From NCBI GenBank assembly GCA_036265915.1, contig DATAOC010000040.1, positions 11,313 through 75,312 of the forward strand: a stretch of DNA of 64,000 nt, given 5' to 3'. Below are positions 48,217 to 57,192 of this stretch, one piece after another. The position numbers and the translations under genes were made by a program. The DNA is from AR12 sp036265915 (GTDB taxonomy: Bacteria; Methylomirabilota; Methylomirabilia; Rokubacteriales; CSP1-6). The notes under the pieces were generated by a model. That model did no database searches. It was not told where the DNA came from and worked only from the letters and a program-made list of their open reading frames with translations. The stretch's first letter is position 1. Each line of letters starts with the position of its first letter.

Positions 48217-50787
48217 TTGCGCCGCCGGCTCTGGTGCCTGGCCTTCGCGGTGTCCATCGTGATGGGCGTCGGGCCGCCCGCGACGTACTACGTGCTGGCG
48301 TCGCGCCGCTTGCACGATGCCGCGCAGGGACACGCCCGCGAGGTGGCCGCCCAGGTCGCGGCCGGACGCACGCCGGATCTCGCCGAGATGCTCGCGCGTG
48401 AGCCGGAGATCCTCGGCCTTCGCCTCCTCGACGCGCAGGGCACCTCGCTCGCCGTTGCCGCCGGTCCCGGCCGCGCACGCTGGTGGAACAGCCGCGCGCC
48501 GCGAGGGACGGCCCCGGTCGCGTCGGCCTCCGTCGGCGCCCGTGCGGTCGAGGCGGCCATGCGCCGCGACGTGGTGCTGAAGACGACGCTGGGCTTCCTC
48601 ATCCTCTCGTCGGTGACGGGCAGCGCGCTGGCGATCCTGCTCTACGTGCTGCCGCTCGCCGTGGTCGCACAGATGGAAGCGCGCAACCGGCGGCTGGTGG
48701 CCGAGCGCGAGGCGCTGGCCACCATCGAGCGCGAGCTCACGGCCGAGCTCGAGCGCGACCGGCTGTTGCGGCTCATCGTCGATCACGCCAGCGCGCTGTT
48801 CAATGGCAACGGCGCCATCTACCTGCTCGACGAGCACGACAAGCTCGTGCCGAGCGCGTGGACCGACGGCGGGGCCTTCAGCGACGTGCACATCCCGCTG
48901 GGCCAGGGCTTCGTCGGCAGCTCGGCCAAGGCCCGGCAGCCACTGCTGGTCGACGACTATCCGACCTCACCGTACGCGCTGCCCGAGTTCGTGGCCATCG
49001 GCCTGCGGTCGGCCATCACCCAGCCGCTCGTGATCCGCGACGAGCTGCTCGGCGTGATCGCCATGAACCGTCTCGGCCGCGATGCGCCGGCGTTCTCCAG
49101 CGACGACGTGGAGCGGCTGAAGAGCTTCGCCGCGCAGGCGGCGATCGCCTTGCAGAACGCGCGGCTGTTCGCCGACAACCGACGGCAGGTCGAGAGCCTG
49201 TCGGTCCTGCACGAGCTGTCGCGTGCGGTGACCGGCGAGCTCGAGCGCACGGCGCTGGTGGAAGCCATCGGGCGGGAGCTCGTGCGCGTGCACGGCGTGC
49301 GCGAGATCTTCGTCGTGCTGATGCCGGCGGGCGCCGAGGCTCCCGTCATCGCGCTGCACGCGCCGACCGGACGGGAGTCGATCGATCCCGACAAGGTGCA
49401 CAAGCTGGCGCTCATGGTGCTGCAGGCGGGCCGAGCGGTGCGCATCGACCCCGCGCTGGTCGGCGGCGACGTCGAGCAGGCGGCAGCGGCGCGCAGCTGG
49501 CTCGGCGTGCCGATGATCAGCGGCAATGCCGACCACGGCGCGCTGCTCGTCGCCGGCGATAGCGTGTTTCACGACGCCGACGAGCGCTTGCTCACCGACA
49601 TCGGCCAGCTGGGCGGCCTGGCTCTGCGCAGCGCGCGGCTCTTCGAGGAGCGCGGCCAGGCCTACGCCGAGCTCGCGGCCGCCCAGGACTCCCTGCTGCG
49701 GGCGGAAAAGCTGCGCGCGCTCGGCGAGATGGCGTCCGGGGTCGCGCACGACTTCAACAACCTCCTCGCCGCCATCTGCGGACGCACGCAGCTCCTGCTG
49801 GGCCGCATCGACGACCCCGCGCACACGAAGTCGCTGCAGGCCATCAAGCGCGCGGCCGACGACGGCGTGCACACGGTGCGCCGCCTCCAGGAGTTCACGC
49901 GCATCCGGCGCGACCAGCCGTTTGCCGCCGTCGATCTCAACGAGGTCGTTCGGGGCGCGCTGGAGGTGACGGAGACGCGGCGCGAGGAGGCGCACAGCCG
50001 CGGCATCACGCTGACGGTGGAGACCGCGCTCGCCCCGCTGCCACCTATCAGCGGCGACGCCGCCGAGCTCCGCGAGGTGGTGACCAACCTCATCCTCAAC
50101 GCGATCGACGCCATGCCCGAGGGCGGGCGCCTCCGGCTGGCCTCCTCGGTGGACGAGGCGGAGGTGGAGCTGCGCATCGAGGACACGGGAATGGGCATGA
50201 CGGACGAAGTGCGCCGGCGGCTGTTCGACCCGTTCTTCACGACGAAGGGAAGCAAGGGCACCGGTCTCGGCCTGTCGATCACGTATGGCATCGTGTCGCG
50301 CCACGGCGGGCGTGTCCACGTTGAGAGCGAGCCGGGCGCAGGCTCGACGTTCCGGCTGCGCTTTCCCCGCCGCGCCGATGCGACCGACGCCGACGTGCCC
50401 GCGCGGGAGACGGCCGCCGCCGACGTGCGGCCGCTCCGCTGCCTCGTGGTCGACGACGACGAGGAGGTGGCCAGCGCGCTCGCCGACCTGCTCACCGACA
50501 GCGGCCACGAGGTGGTGGTGGCCACGAAGAGCACCGAGGCACTCACCGTCATCGCACGGCAGCCGCTCGACATCGTGTTCAGCGACCTCGCCATGCCCGA
50601 CATGTCGGGCTGGCAGCTGGCGCGGGCGGTGAAGACGGCGGCCCCTCAGCTGCCCGTCGTGTTGATCACCGGCTTCGGCGTGGAGCTCACCGCGGAAGAA
50701 TGCCGCGCCAGCCACGTCGATGCGGTGCTCGCCAAGCCCGTCGAGCTCGTGGATCTCCTGACGGTGGCCGCGCGCCTTACCCGGTGA
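48217..50787 (+). CDS. Hybrid sensor histidine kinase (GAF-GAF-HisKA-HATPase-REC)
   Basis: An 856-residue membrane kinase. A first helix is at residues about 5-28 and a second at about 122-148, flanking a short periplasmic domain. A coiled coil leads into GAF1 (about 180-325) and GAF2 (about 335-480). The H-box is LRALGEMASGVAHDFNNLL (His about 515). N-box NLILNAIDAM, G1 DTGMGM, F-box FDPFFTTK and G2 GTGLGLS complete the kinase. The C-terminal receiver (about 750-856) has VVDDDEEV and FSDLAMPD. The only start that fits the frame is TTG at 48217, because no ATG or GTG occurs between it and an upstream stop. Probably partners the receiver gene at 47530. Its end overlaps the convergent RidA gene by 11 bases. 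Confidence 0.9.
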   Translation: MRRRLWCLAFAVSIVMGVGPPATYYVLASRRLHDAAQGHAREVAAQVAAGRTPDLAEMLAREPEILGLRLLDAQGTSLAVAAGPGRARWWNSRAPRGTAPVASASVGARAVEAAMRRDVVLKTTLGFLILSSVTGSALAILLYVLPLAVVAQMEARNRRLVAEREALATIERELTAELERDRLLRLIVDHASALFNGNGAIYLLDEHDKLVPSAWTDGGAFSDVHIPLGQGFVGSSAKARQPLLVDDYPTSPYALPEFVAIGLRSAITQPLVIRDELLGVIAMNRLGRDAPAFSSDDVERLKSFAAQAAIALQNARLFADNRRQVESLSVLHELSRAVTGELERTALVEAIGRELVRVHGVREIFVVLMPAGAEAPVIALHAPTGRESIDPDKVHKLALMVLQAGRAVRIDPALVGGDVEQAAAARSWLGVPMISGNADHGALLVAGDSVFHDADERLLTDIGQLGGLALRSARLFEERGQAYAELAAAQDSLLRAEKLRALGEMASGVAHDFNNLLAAICGRTQLLLGRIDDPAHTKSLQAIKRAADDGVHTVRRLQEFTRIRRDQPFAAVDLNEVVRGALEVTETRREEAHSRGITLTVETALAPLPPISGDAAELREVVTNLILNAIDAMPEGGRLRLASSVDEAEVELRIEDTGMGMTDEVRRRLFDPFFTTKGSKGTGLGLSITYGIVSRHGGRVHVESEPGAGSTFRLRFPRRADATDADVPARETAAADVRPLRCLVVDDDEEVASALADLLTDSGHEVVVATKSTEALTVIARQPLDIVFSDLAMPDMSGWQLARAVKTAAPQLPVVLITGFGVELTAEECRASHVDAVLAKPVELVDLLTVAARLTR

Positions 50788-51307
50788 GCGCCGCGCGGCC
50801 GTCGCGCGGCAGCGGTGGTCGAACCTCGTTGCCCGAGAAGAGCACCGTCACCACGATCTCCAGCGGAAAGTCGCCGAACAGCCCGTGACAGCCGATGGCC
50901 GTGCGCGTGGGCAGCCCGCGCTCGCCGTAGAGCTCCACGAAGAGATCCACGGCGCCGTTGATCACGCGCGGCTGCTCCTTGAAGCCCGGGTCCGAGTTCA
51001 CGAACCCGAGGAGCTGGATGATCCGCTCGACGCGATCGAGATCGCCGAGCGCGTATTTCATGGCGCCCAGGCTCATGAGCGCGGCATAGCGCGCGGCCTC
51101 GTAGCCCTCGGCCAGCGTCAGGTCCTTGCCGAGGAACCCTTGCTTGAATGGCTTGCCGTCCTTGAGCGGCACGGTGCCCGACAGGTAGAGGACGTTCTGC
51201 ACGGCCACGTGGGAGACGAACTTGGCGCCGGAGGGGTTGGTCGTATAGAACTGCGCGAGGTCGGGCACCACGAGCCCGAGGCGGTCCAGCGCTTTCTCGA
51301 TGAGCAT
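50777..51307 (-). CDS. RidA-like protein (large Rid subfamily)
   Basis: A 176-residue Rid-superfamily protein, longer than RidA (about 130). It has NVLYLSGTVPLKDGKPFKQGFLGKDLTLAEGYEAARYAALMSLGAMKYALGDLDRVERIIQLLGFVNSDPGFKEQPRVI-type sequence, which spans the family core (read residues 38-115). VELYGERGLPTRTAIGCHGLFGDFPLEIVVTV is the C-terminal subunit-interface region. The usual active-site Arg is in the TRTAIG segment. It follows the LLM oxidoreductase gene on the same strand by 18 bases. An imine or enamine released by that oxidoreductase could be its substrate. It is convergent with the kinase gene. Confidence 0.85.
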   Translation of the reverse strand: MLIEKALDRLGLVVPDLAQFYTTNPSGAKFVSHVAVQNVLYLSGTVPLKDGKPFKQGFLGKDLTLAEGYEAARYAALMSLGAMKYALGDLDRVERIIQLLGFVNSDPGFKEQPRVINGAVDLFVELYGERGLPTRTAIGCHGLFGDFPLEIVVTVLFSGNEVRPPLPRDGRAALTG

Positions 51308-51325
51308 GGTCGGGGGGTCGCCTCC

Positions 51326-52246
51326 TCACGCGCCGCGAGGCGCGAGCGCTTCCATCTGGCGGAAAACGTCGGTGACCGAGCACTGCGACAGCTGGAACGT
51401 CGGGTCGAGGAACACCTCGGTGGCGCCGGCGTCCTCGTAGCGCTTCACGTCGTCGCGAATGTCCTCGAGCGAGCCGCAGAAGACCGCGCGGTGCTTGCTC
51501 TGTGCCGCGGAGGTGACCTTGAACGAGCCGCGCGAGGCGACCATGACGCGGGCCGGATCGCGCCCGGCGCCGGCGGCGTGCTCGCGCACGCGGCGCACGA
51601 TGTGGGCGAGCTTCTCCGGCGCCATGTTGCCGCCCGTATAGCCGTCGCCGAAGCGCCCGGCGCGACGGAACGACGGCTCGCTGTAGCCGCCGATGAGCAG
51701 CGGCGGCCGTGGCTTCTGCAGCGGCTTGGGCTCCACGCGCGAGGACGGAACGAAGTAGAACACGCCCTTGAACGTCACCTCGGGTTGCGTCCAGATCGCG
51801 TCGAGACACTGGATGAACTCGTCGGCGCGCTCGCCGCGCTGCGCGAATGGCGTGCCGGCGGCGTCGTATTCGTCGCGCGACCAGCCGATGCCGAGCCCGA
51901 CCGTGAGCCGCCCGCCCGACATGATGTCGAGCGTGGCCAGCTGCTTGCCGAGCACGATCGGCGAGTAGAAGGGCGCCACCAGGACGCTGGTGCCGAGCCG
52001 CACGCGCCGGGTCTGCGCGGCCAGGAAGGCGAGGGTGACGATGGGGTCGAAGGTGGAGCGGAAGGGCTCCGGCCACGCCTCGTTGACGGCGCCGTAGTAG
52101 GTGTTGAGCGGAGAGACGGGACACAGCAGCCTCTGAAAGACCCACAGCGAGTGATAGCCGAGCGCTTCGGCGTGCCGTGCCAGCGCGCTGACGTTGTCAG
52201 CGGTGGCCGCCGCTCCGCCGATCGGAAGACCAAAGCCCAGCTTCAT
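51326..52246 (-). CDS. LLM-class F420-dependent oxidoreductase
   Basis: A 306-residue luciferase-like monooxygenase family protein of the F420-dependent group. Signature parts are KLGFGLPIGG at the start, then ALARHAEALGYHSLWVFQRL and VRLGTSVLVAPFYSPIVLGKQLATLDIMSGGRLTVGLGIGWSRDEYDAAG. PPLLIGGYSEPSFRRAGRFGDGYTGG is the phosphate-binding region. The final SVTDVFRQMEALA fits. These enzymes reduce or oxidise diverse substrates with F420 or FMN. The RidA-like gene follows after 18 bases, so they are probably one operon. It is divergent from the MFS gene across a 145-base regulatory region. Confidence 0.88.
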   Translation of the reverse strand: MKLGFGLPIGGAAATADNVSALARHAEALGYHSLWVFQRLLCPVSPLNTYYGAVNEAWPEPFRSTFDPIVTLAFLAAQTRRVRLGTSVLVAPFYSPIVLGKQLATLDIMSGGRLTVGLGIGWSRDEYDAAGTPFAQRGERADEFIQCLDAIWTQPEVTFKGVFYFVPSSRVEPKPLQKPRPPLLIGGYSEPSFRRAGRFGDGYTGGNMAPEKLAHIVRRVREHAAGAGRDPARVMVASRGSFKVTSAAQSKHRAVFCGSLEDIRDDVKRYEDAGATEVFLDPTFQLSQCSVTDVFRQMEALAPRGA

Positions 52247-52391
52247 GGCACCGCCTGCTAAAGGCTGTGAGCTTTAAAGTTCGGTTTTCGGCGCCGTTCC
52301 GCCCGGCGCGCCCGATGGTAGGTGAAGAACCAAAGTTCAGTCAATTTTTTTCTCCATTCCGACGCAAAAGCGATTTAGAGTCGGGCTCTTG
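52247..52391. promoter_or_regulatory. Divergent regulatory region between the LLM and MFS genes
   Basis: A 145-base gap, more AT-rich than any coding region nearby. It contains the palindrome CTTTAAAG (52272-52279). A near-direct repeat, AAAGTTCGG (52276-52284) and AAAGTTCAG (52332-52340), and a run of T (52345-52351) are also present. GATTTAGAG (52372-52380) lies just before the MFS start and could hold its -10 (TTTAGA). The repeats could be operator half-sites for a shared regulator; no regulator gene is adjacent. Confidence 0.35.
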
Positions 52392-53624
52392 ATGACCCTG
52401 CGGTCTCACGCGAGCCAGTCCCTCATCGCGACCTTCGTCACCCTCGCCTTCGCCTACGGCGTCTGGTACGCGTACTCGGTGTTTCTGGTGGCGCTGGCGG
52501 AGGAGTTTCACTGGAGCCGCTCGCTGCTGGCCGGCGCCTTCGCGCTCTTCGCGCTCGTGCACGGACTCTCGAGCCCGCCCCTCGGCTGGCTCGCCGATCG
52601 GCTCGGCCCGCGACGCGTCTTCGTGGCGGGCGGCACCGTGCTCGCGGTCGCCCTCGTCGTCGACGGCGCTGTGACCCGGCCCTTGCATCTCTATCTCGGC
52701 TTCGGCGTGCTGACCTCGCTCGGGGTGACGGCGACGGCGCTGGTGCCGTCGGTGGTCCTCATCCGGGGCTGGTTCCCGCGGCGGTTCGGGACCGCGCTCG
52801 GCATCGCCTCGGCCGGCATCGGCGTCGGCATCTTCGCGGTGGTGCCGCTGTGCCAGGCGATGATCGACGCCGTCGGCTGGCGCTGGGCGTTCCGGGTGCT
52901 GGCCGCGCTCATCGCCGCCTGGATGATCCCGGCGGCGCTGGCGCTCGTGCGGGATCCGCCGGCGTGCACGCCCCGTCCGCTGCGCGAGCCGGAGGAGCCG
53001 ACCCTCGCCACCGCGCTCGCGCAGGGCTCATTCTGGCTGCTGGCGACGGCACAGTTCTGCGGCAACTTCGTGTGCCAGATGCTGCTCGTGCACCAGGTCG
53101 CGTTTCTCGTCGACAACGGCATTCCGGCCATGGCCGCCGCCAGTGTCGCCGGTCTGGTGGGCCTGGCCAGCGTCTTCGCGAAGGTCGGCAGCGGCTGGGC
53201 CGCCGACGTCCTCGGGCGCCGCCAGACGTTCACGACGGGGATGGTCGTCGTGCTCGCGAGCGTCGGCCTGCTCGGCCTGGTCGCGCTGAGTCCGCAGCTG
53301 ACCACCGTCTATGTGTACGGCGTGCTCATGGGGATCGGCTACGCCGCCACCGTGCCCATCATGCCGACCGTGATCAGCGACGTCTTCCGCGGCGTGCGCT
53401 TCGGCTCGATCTTCGGCTCGCTGCACCTCGCCAACGCGATCGGCGGCGCCGCCGGCGCCTGGTTGGCGGGCACCGTGTTCGACGCCACCGGCGGCTACAC
53501 GCTGTCGTTCGCGGCGGCCGCCATCGCGGCCGTGCTGGCGATCGCCGGCGTCTGGCTCGCGCAGCCGATGCGCGCGCCGGCCCGCGAGCCGCTCCGCACG
53601 CCGGTCGATCAGTCGGCGCACTGA
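52392..53624 (+). CDS. Major facilitator superfamily transporter (OFA-like)
   Basis: A 410-residue transporter with twelve hydrophobic segments. WYAYSVFLVALAEEFHWSRSLLAGAFALFALVHGLSSPPLGWLADRLGPRRV contains the first three helices and the classical MFS loop 2-3 motif (GWLADRLGPRR). VVLIRGWFPRRFGTALGIASAGIGVG is typical of oxalate/formate-antiporter-like and monocarboxylate transporters. The second half begins near FWLLATAQFCGNF and has GSGWAADVLGRRQTF as loop 8-9. It probably imports or exports an organic acid. I start at ATG 52392; the TTG at 52389 is the alternative. It is convergent with the cyclase gene, 8 bases apart. Confidence 0.9.
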   Translation: MTLRSHASQSLIATFVTLAFAYGVWYAYSVFLVALAEEFHWSRSLLAGAFALFALVHGLSSPPLGWLADRLGPRRVFVAGGTVLAVALVVDGAVTRPLHLYLGFGVLTSLGVTATALVPSVVLIRGWFPRRFGTALGIASAGIGVGIFAVVPLCQAMIDAVGWRWAFRVLAALIAAWMIPAALALVRDPPACTPRPLREPEEPTLATALAQGSFWLLATAQFCGNFVCQMLLVHQVAFLVDNGIPAMAAASVAGLVGLASVFAKVGSGWAADVLGRRQTFTTGMVVVLASVGLLGLVALSPQLTTVYVYGVLMGIGYAATVPIMPTVISDVFRGVRFGSIFGSLHLANAIGGAAGAWLAGTVFDATGGYTLSFAAAAIAAVLAIAGVWLAQPMRAPAREPLRTPVDQSAH

Positions 53625-53632
53625 GCGCGGCG

Positions 53633-56600
53633 CTACATCCGGCGGACGCGCTCCACCGTCGCCTGCATCTGCTCCACGCGCGACCACCGCCGCAGCGACT
53701 CGGCGAGCGCGGGCTCGGGGGCGGCGGCCGCGATGGCGACGAGCGTTCGCTCCGCGAGCTCGGCGGCCGCCCGCGCCTTCTCGGCGGCCCCGAGCTGCAT
53801 GTTGGCGCGCGCGAGCACGTCGGCGGCCTGCCACGTCAGGGTCGGGTAGGCGATCCGCCGCGCGATGCTCACCGCACGATCCAGGCTGGCCACGGCGGCC
53901 GCCGCGTCGCCGGCGCGCAGCGCGATCTCGCCGCGCCGCGCATGGAACCAGCCCACGTACTTCAGCGAGTCCGTCTGCTCGGCCTCGGCCAGGCCGCGAT
54001 CGGCGAGCGTCAGCGCCTCCTCGTCGCGACCGAGCGCCATGAGCGCGGTGGTGATGCCGAACGAGAGGTGGATCGCCCAGCGCCAGCGGTGCGCGCCGAA
54101 GGCCTTGCGCGCGCGCTCGAGCGTCTGCTCGAAGAGCGCGAGCGCGGGCTGGGGCCCCTTGAGCGCGAGGTCGCTGAAGCCGAGGTCGATGAGGGCGCTG
54201 ATCTCCACGTTGCCGTTCTTGATGCGGCGGCCGATGTCGCGGCTCTCGCTGTTGACGTCGACGGCGCCCGCGAAGTCGCCATACTCCTGCCGCAGCCACC
54301 CGAAGGTGTTGCCCATGCGGGCGAACATGAAATGGTTCTCGCGGTCGCGCGCGAGGGCGCGGCCCTGGGCGAGCGTGTCCCACGCGACGCGATAGTCGCC
54401 TCGGCCGATGTGCGCGAAGCAGCGGTTCGACATCGCGAACACCTCGCTGAAGCCGTCGTGGATCTCGCGCGCCGCCCTCTCGGTATCGAGCGACATGGCG
54501 ATGGCGTCGTCGAAGCGGCCCTGCCAGCACCGCTGGACGCCGAGCAGCGGCGCCACCTGCACCACGATGTCTCGATGCTGGCCCCGGCGCGCCAGCGCCA
54601 CCGCCTCGTCGAACTCCGCCTCGGCCTCGGTGAGGCGCGCCTGCATCTGATCGAGCGAGCCCAGCAGGAACAGCGTGCGCGCCAGCAGGCGCTCGTCGCC
54701 GATCTCGCGTGCGATCTCGTGCGCCCGGCGCACGTTCGTTTCGAGCTCGCCGATCTCGTCCCACGACAAGGCCATGTAGTGGCAGTAGGCGATCTCGGCG
54801 TACGCCTCCGCCTCCAGCCGCCGATCGCCGTCGGCGCGCGCGTACTCGAGCATCTTGCGCGCGTCGGCGCGCGCCTCGTCCAGCCGTGCCACCGTGGTGA
54901 GGACCTGCGCACGGCGCTGGTGCACCTCCGCCAGCCGCGCCCCGGCCACCGGCGGGGTCGCGCGGGCGCCCGCCTCCAGCGCGCGCGTATACCAGTCGAG
55001 CGCGGTGGTGTTGGCCGACGCCTCGCGCGCGCGCGCGCCGGAGCGGACGAGGTAGTCGAACGCCTTCGCCCACTCCTCACCCTCCGAGAAGTGGTGGGCG
55101 AGCTCCTCGTAGTGCTCGGCGAGCCGGTCCGGATAGAGCTCCTCCAGCGCGAAGGCCACGCTGCGGTGCAGCTCGCGCCGCCGCTCGCGGAGCAGGCTGT
55201 TGTAGGCGACGTCCTGGATCACGGCGTGCTTGAAGATGTAGGCCGGCTCCGGGAGCAGGCCCTCCTGGTAGATGATCTCCAGCGCCTGCAGCTCGCGCAG
55301 CAGCCCGTCGAGCTGCTGGCTCATCCCCGACACGCGGCTGAGCAGCCTCACCAGGAACTGCCGGCCGATGACCGAGGCCAGCTGCACCGCGCGCTTGCCC
55401 TCGTCGCCGAGCCGATCCAGGCGCGCCATGATGATGTCGTGGATCGTCTCCGGTACGTCGATCGTCTCGGGGCCGCTCACGAGCACCAGGCGATCGCCCT
55501 CGCGCCGCACCACACCGAGGTCGAGCAGCGTCTTGGCGACCTCCTCGATGAAGAGCGGCACGCCCTCGGCTTTCTGGGTCAGCGCGGCCAGCAGCTCGGG
55601 CGGCAGATCGGCGACCCCGAGCACGCCGCGGGCGACGGCGAGCGCGTCGGCGGCGCCCAGCGTCGTGAGCGAGATCGTCGTGTAATAGCTGCGCGAGCCG
55701 AACGGCGGCGCGTAGCCGATGCGGTAGGTGAGGATCACCATCACGGCCACGCCGGCGAGCGACTCCATCAGCGAGCCGAGGAACTCCTCGCTGCCGGAGT
55801 CCATCCAGTGCAGATCCTCGACCACGAGCACCACCGGCCGCAGCTGCGCGCCGCGCATGGTGAGCGCGCGCAGCGCGGCGAAGGCCAGCCGCCGGCGATT
55901 TGGCGCATCCATCGCGGTGACCGTCGGGTCGCCGGGATCGACCGAGAGCAGGTAGCGGATGAACGGCACGTGCGCCTCGAGGCCGCCCATGCGCCGCGTG
56001 AGCGCCTCGATCTTGGCGATGATCTCCGGCTCGCCGTCGAACTCCTCGATCCCGAAATTCTTCCGCAGCAGGTCGATCAGCGGCAGGAACGGAATCGACT
56101 GCCCGAAGGAGACGCACTGGCCTTCCACCCAGCTCACGGGACGCCCCGCGTCCGCCAGCCGCCGGCGGAACTCGTAGAGCAGCCGCGACTTCCCCATGCC
56201 CGCATCGCCGACGAGGAACACCGCCTGGCCGTGGCCGGCCTCGACGTCGGCGAAGCGCGCGAGCAGCGTCTGCAGCTCGCGGTCGCGGCCGACGAACGGG
56301 GTGAGACCGCGCTCGTGGCCGACCGCGACGCGCGAGCGCGCGCCGCGCGTGCGCACGACCTGCCATGCCCGCACGGGCTCGTGGCCCTTCACCTCGAGGC
56401 GGCCGAGGTCGAGCGTCTCGAAGAAGCCCTCGATCGCCCGGTGCGTTGCCTCGCTCACGACCACCGTGCCCGGGCGCGCCGTCTGCTGCATCCGCGCCGC
56501 GAGGTTCGTGGTGTCGCCGACCGCCGTGTAGTCCATGCGCAGGTCGTCACCGATGGCGCCGACCACGACGGCGCCGGTGTTGATGCCGATCCGCATGGCC

Positions 56601-57172
56601 AGCGAGAGCCCGAGCTCGGCGCGCAGGGCCGCCGCATAATCGGCCATCGCGCGCTGGATGCCGAGCGCGGCGTGCACGGCGCGGCGCGCGCTGTCCTCGT
56701 GCGCGATCGGCGCGCCGAACAGCGCCATCACGCCGTCGCCCGTGTACTGGTTGATCGTGCCCTCGAAGCGGTGGACCTCGGCGGTGATCCGCTCGAAGCA
56801 GCCGTTGATGATCCGGTGGACCTCCTCGGGATCGCGCTTCTCGGCGAGGCTGGTGAAGCCCGCGACATCAGCGAAGAGGACGGTGACCTGACGGCGCTCA
56901 CCCTCGATTGCTGACCGCGACTTCAGAATTTTGTCGGCGAGGTGCTTGGGCGTGTAGGCGGCCGCACCGGAGGTCGCCGGCGGAGCCGGCGGGACTGCCG
57001 GCGCGGGCGCGTCCTGCAGGCTCTTGCCGCAGTGGCCGCAGAAGCGGAAGTCGGGTGGAACCTCGGCGCCACAGTGCGCGCACCGCGTGGCGAGCGCGCC
57101 GCCGCAGCGGCCGCAGAATTTCATGCCGGCCGGGCTTTCGAAGCCGCACTGCGGACAGCGCGCGGAGGCCAT
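53633..57172 (-). CDS. Zinc-ribbon, class III adenylate/guanylate cyclase, AAA ATPase and TPR protein
   Basis: A 1179-residue signalling protein. Residues 1-55 hold double zinc ribbons (four CxxC pairs: CPQC, CGRC, CAHC and CGHC). Residues about 90-275 are a class III cyclase with VTVLFADVAGFTSLAEK, YTGDGVMALFGAP and MDYTAVGDTTNLAARMQ. The two metal Asp and the Asn/Arg transition-state residues are in place, so activity is expected. Residues about 290-600 are an AAA/STAND-type ATPase (Walker A GDAGMGKSRLL; Walker B VVLVVEDLHWMD). From about 690 to the end are TPR-like helical repeats. Such proteins couple a nucleotide second messenger to a large ATPase sensor. It is preceded by TATAAT 5 bases before the ATG, a leaderless arrangement. 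Confidence 0.92.
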   Translation of the reverse strand: MASARCPQCGFESPAGMKFCGRCGGALATRCAHCGAEVPPDFRFCGHCGKSLQDAPAPAVPPAPPATSGAAAYTPKHLADKILKSRSAIEGERRQVTVLFADVAGFTSLAEKRDPEEVHRIINGCFERITAEVHRFEGTINQYTGDGVMALFGAPIAHEDSARRAVHAALGIQRAMADYAAALRAELGLSLAMRIGINTGAVVVGAIGDDLRMDYTAVGDTTNLAARMQQTARPGTVVVSEATHRAIEGFFETLDLGRLEVKGHEPVRAWQVVRTRGARSRVAVGHERGLTPFVGRDRELQTLLARFADVEAGHGQAVFLVGDAGMGKSRLLYEFRRRLADAGRPVSWVEGQCVSFGQSIPFLPLIDLLRKNFGIEEFDGEPEIIAKIEALTRRMGGLEAHVPFIRYLLSVDPGDPTVTAMDAPNRRRLAFAALRALTMRGAQLRPVVLVVEDLHWMDSGSEEFLGSLMESLAGVAVMVILTYRIGYAPPFGSRSYYTTISLTTLGAADALAVARGVLGVADLPPELLAALTQKAEGVPLFIEEVAKTLLDLGVVRREGDRLVLVSGPETIDVPETIHDIIMARLDRLGDEGKRAVQLASVIGRQFLVRLLSRVSGMSQQLDGLLRELQALEIIYQEGLLPEPAYIFKHAVIQDVAYNSLLRERRRELHRSVAFALEELYPDRLAEHYEELAHHFSEGEEWAKAFDYLVRSGARAREASANTTALDWYTRALEAGARATPPVAGARLAEVHQRRAQVLTTVARLDEARADARKMLEYARADGDRRLEAEAYAEIAYCHYMALSWDEIGELETNVRRAHEIAREIGDERLLARTLFLLGSLDQMQARLTEAEAEFDEAVALARRGQHRDIVVQVAPLLGVQRCWQGRFDDAIAMSLDTERAAREIHDGFSEVFAMSNRCFAHIGRGDYRVAWDTLAQGRALARDRENHFMFARMGNTFGWLRQEYGDFAGAVDVNSESRDIGRRIKNGNVEISALIDLGFSDLALKGPQPALALFEQTLERARKAFGAHRWRWAIHLSFGITTALMALGRDEEALTLADRGLAEAEQTDSLKYVGWFHARRGEIALRAGDAAAAVASLDRAVSIARRIAYPTLTWQAADVLARANMQLGAAEKARAAAELAERTLVAIAAAAPEPALAESLRRWSRVEQMQATVERVRRM

Positions 57173-57177
57173 GCGAA

Positions 57178-57183
57178 ATTATA
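57178..57183 (-). promoter_or_regulatory. -10 element of the cyclase/AAA/TPR gene
   Basis: A perfect TATAAT on the minus strand (57183-57178) with only 5 bases before the ATG at 57172. No clear -35. The message would have no leader or one of a few bases. Confidence 0.55.
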
Positions 57184-57192
57184 CGCGCCGCG

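Noticed and set aside
52850..56914. A 1354-codon open frame on the plus strand.
   Set aside because: It is an antisense shadow of the MFS and cyclase/AAA/TPR genes: Arg/Ala/His-rich, no domain pattern, and the opposite strand carries complete motifs throughout.
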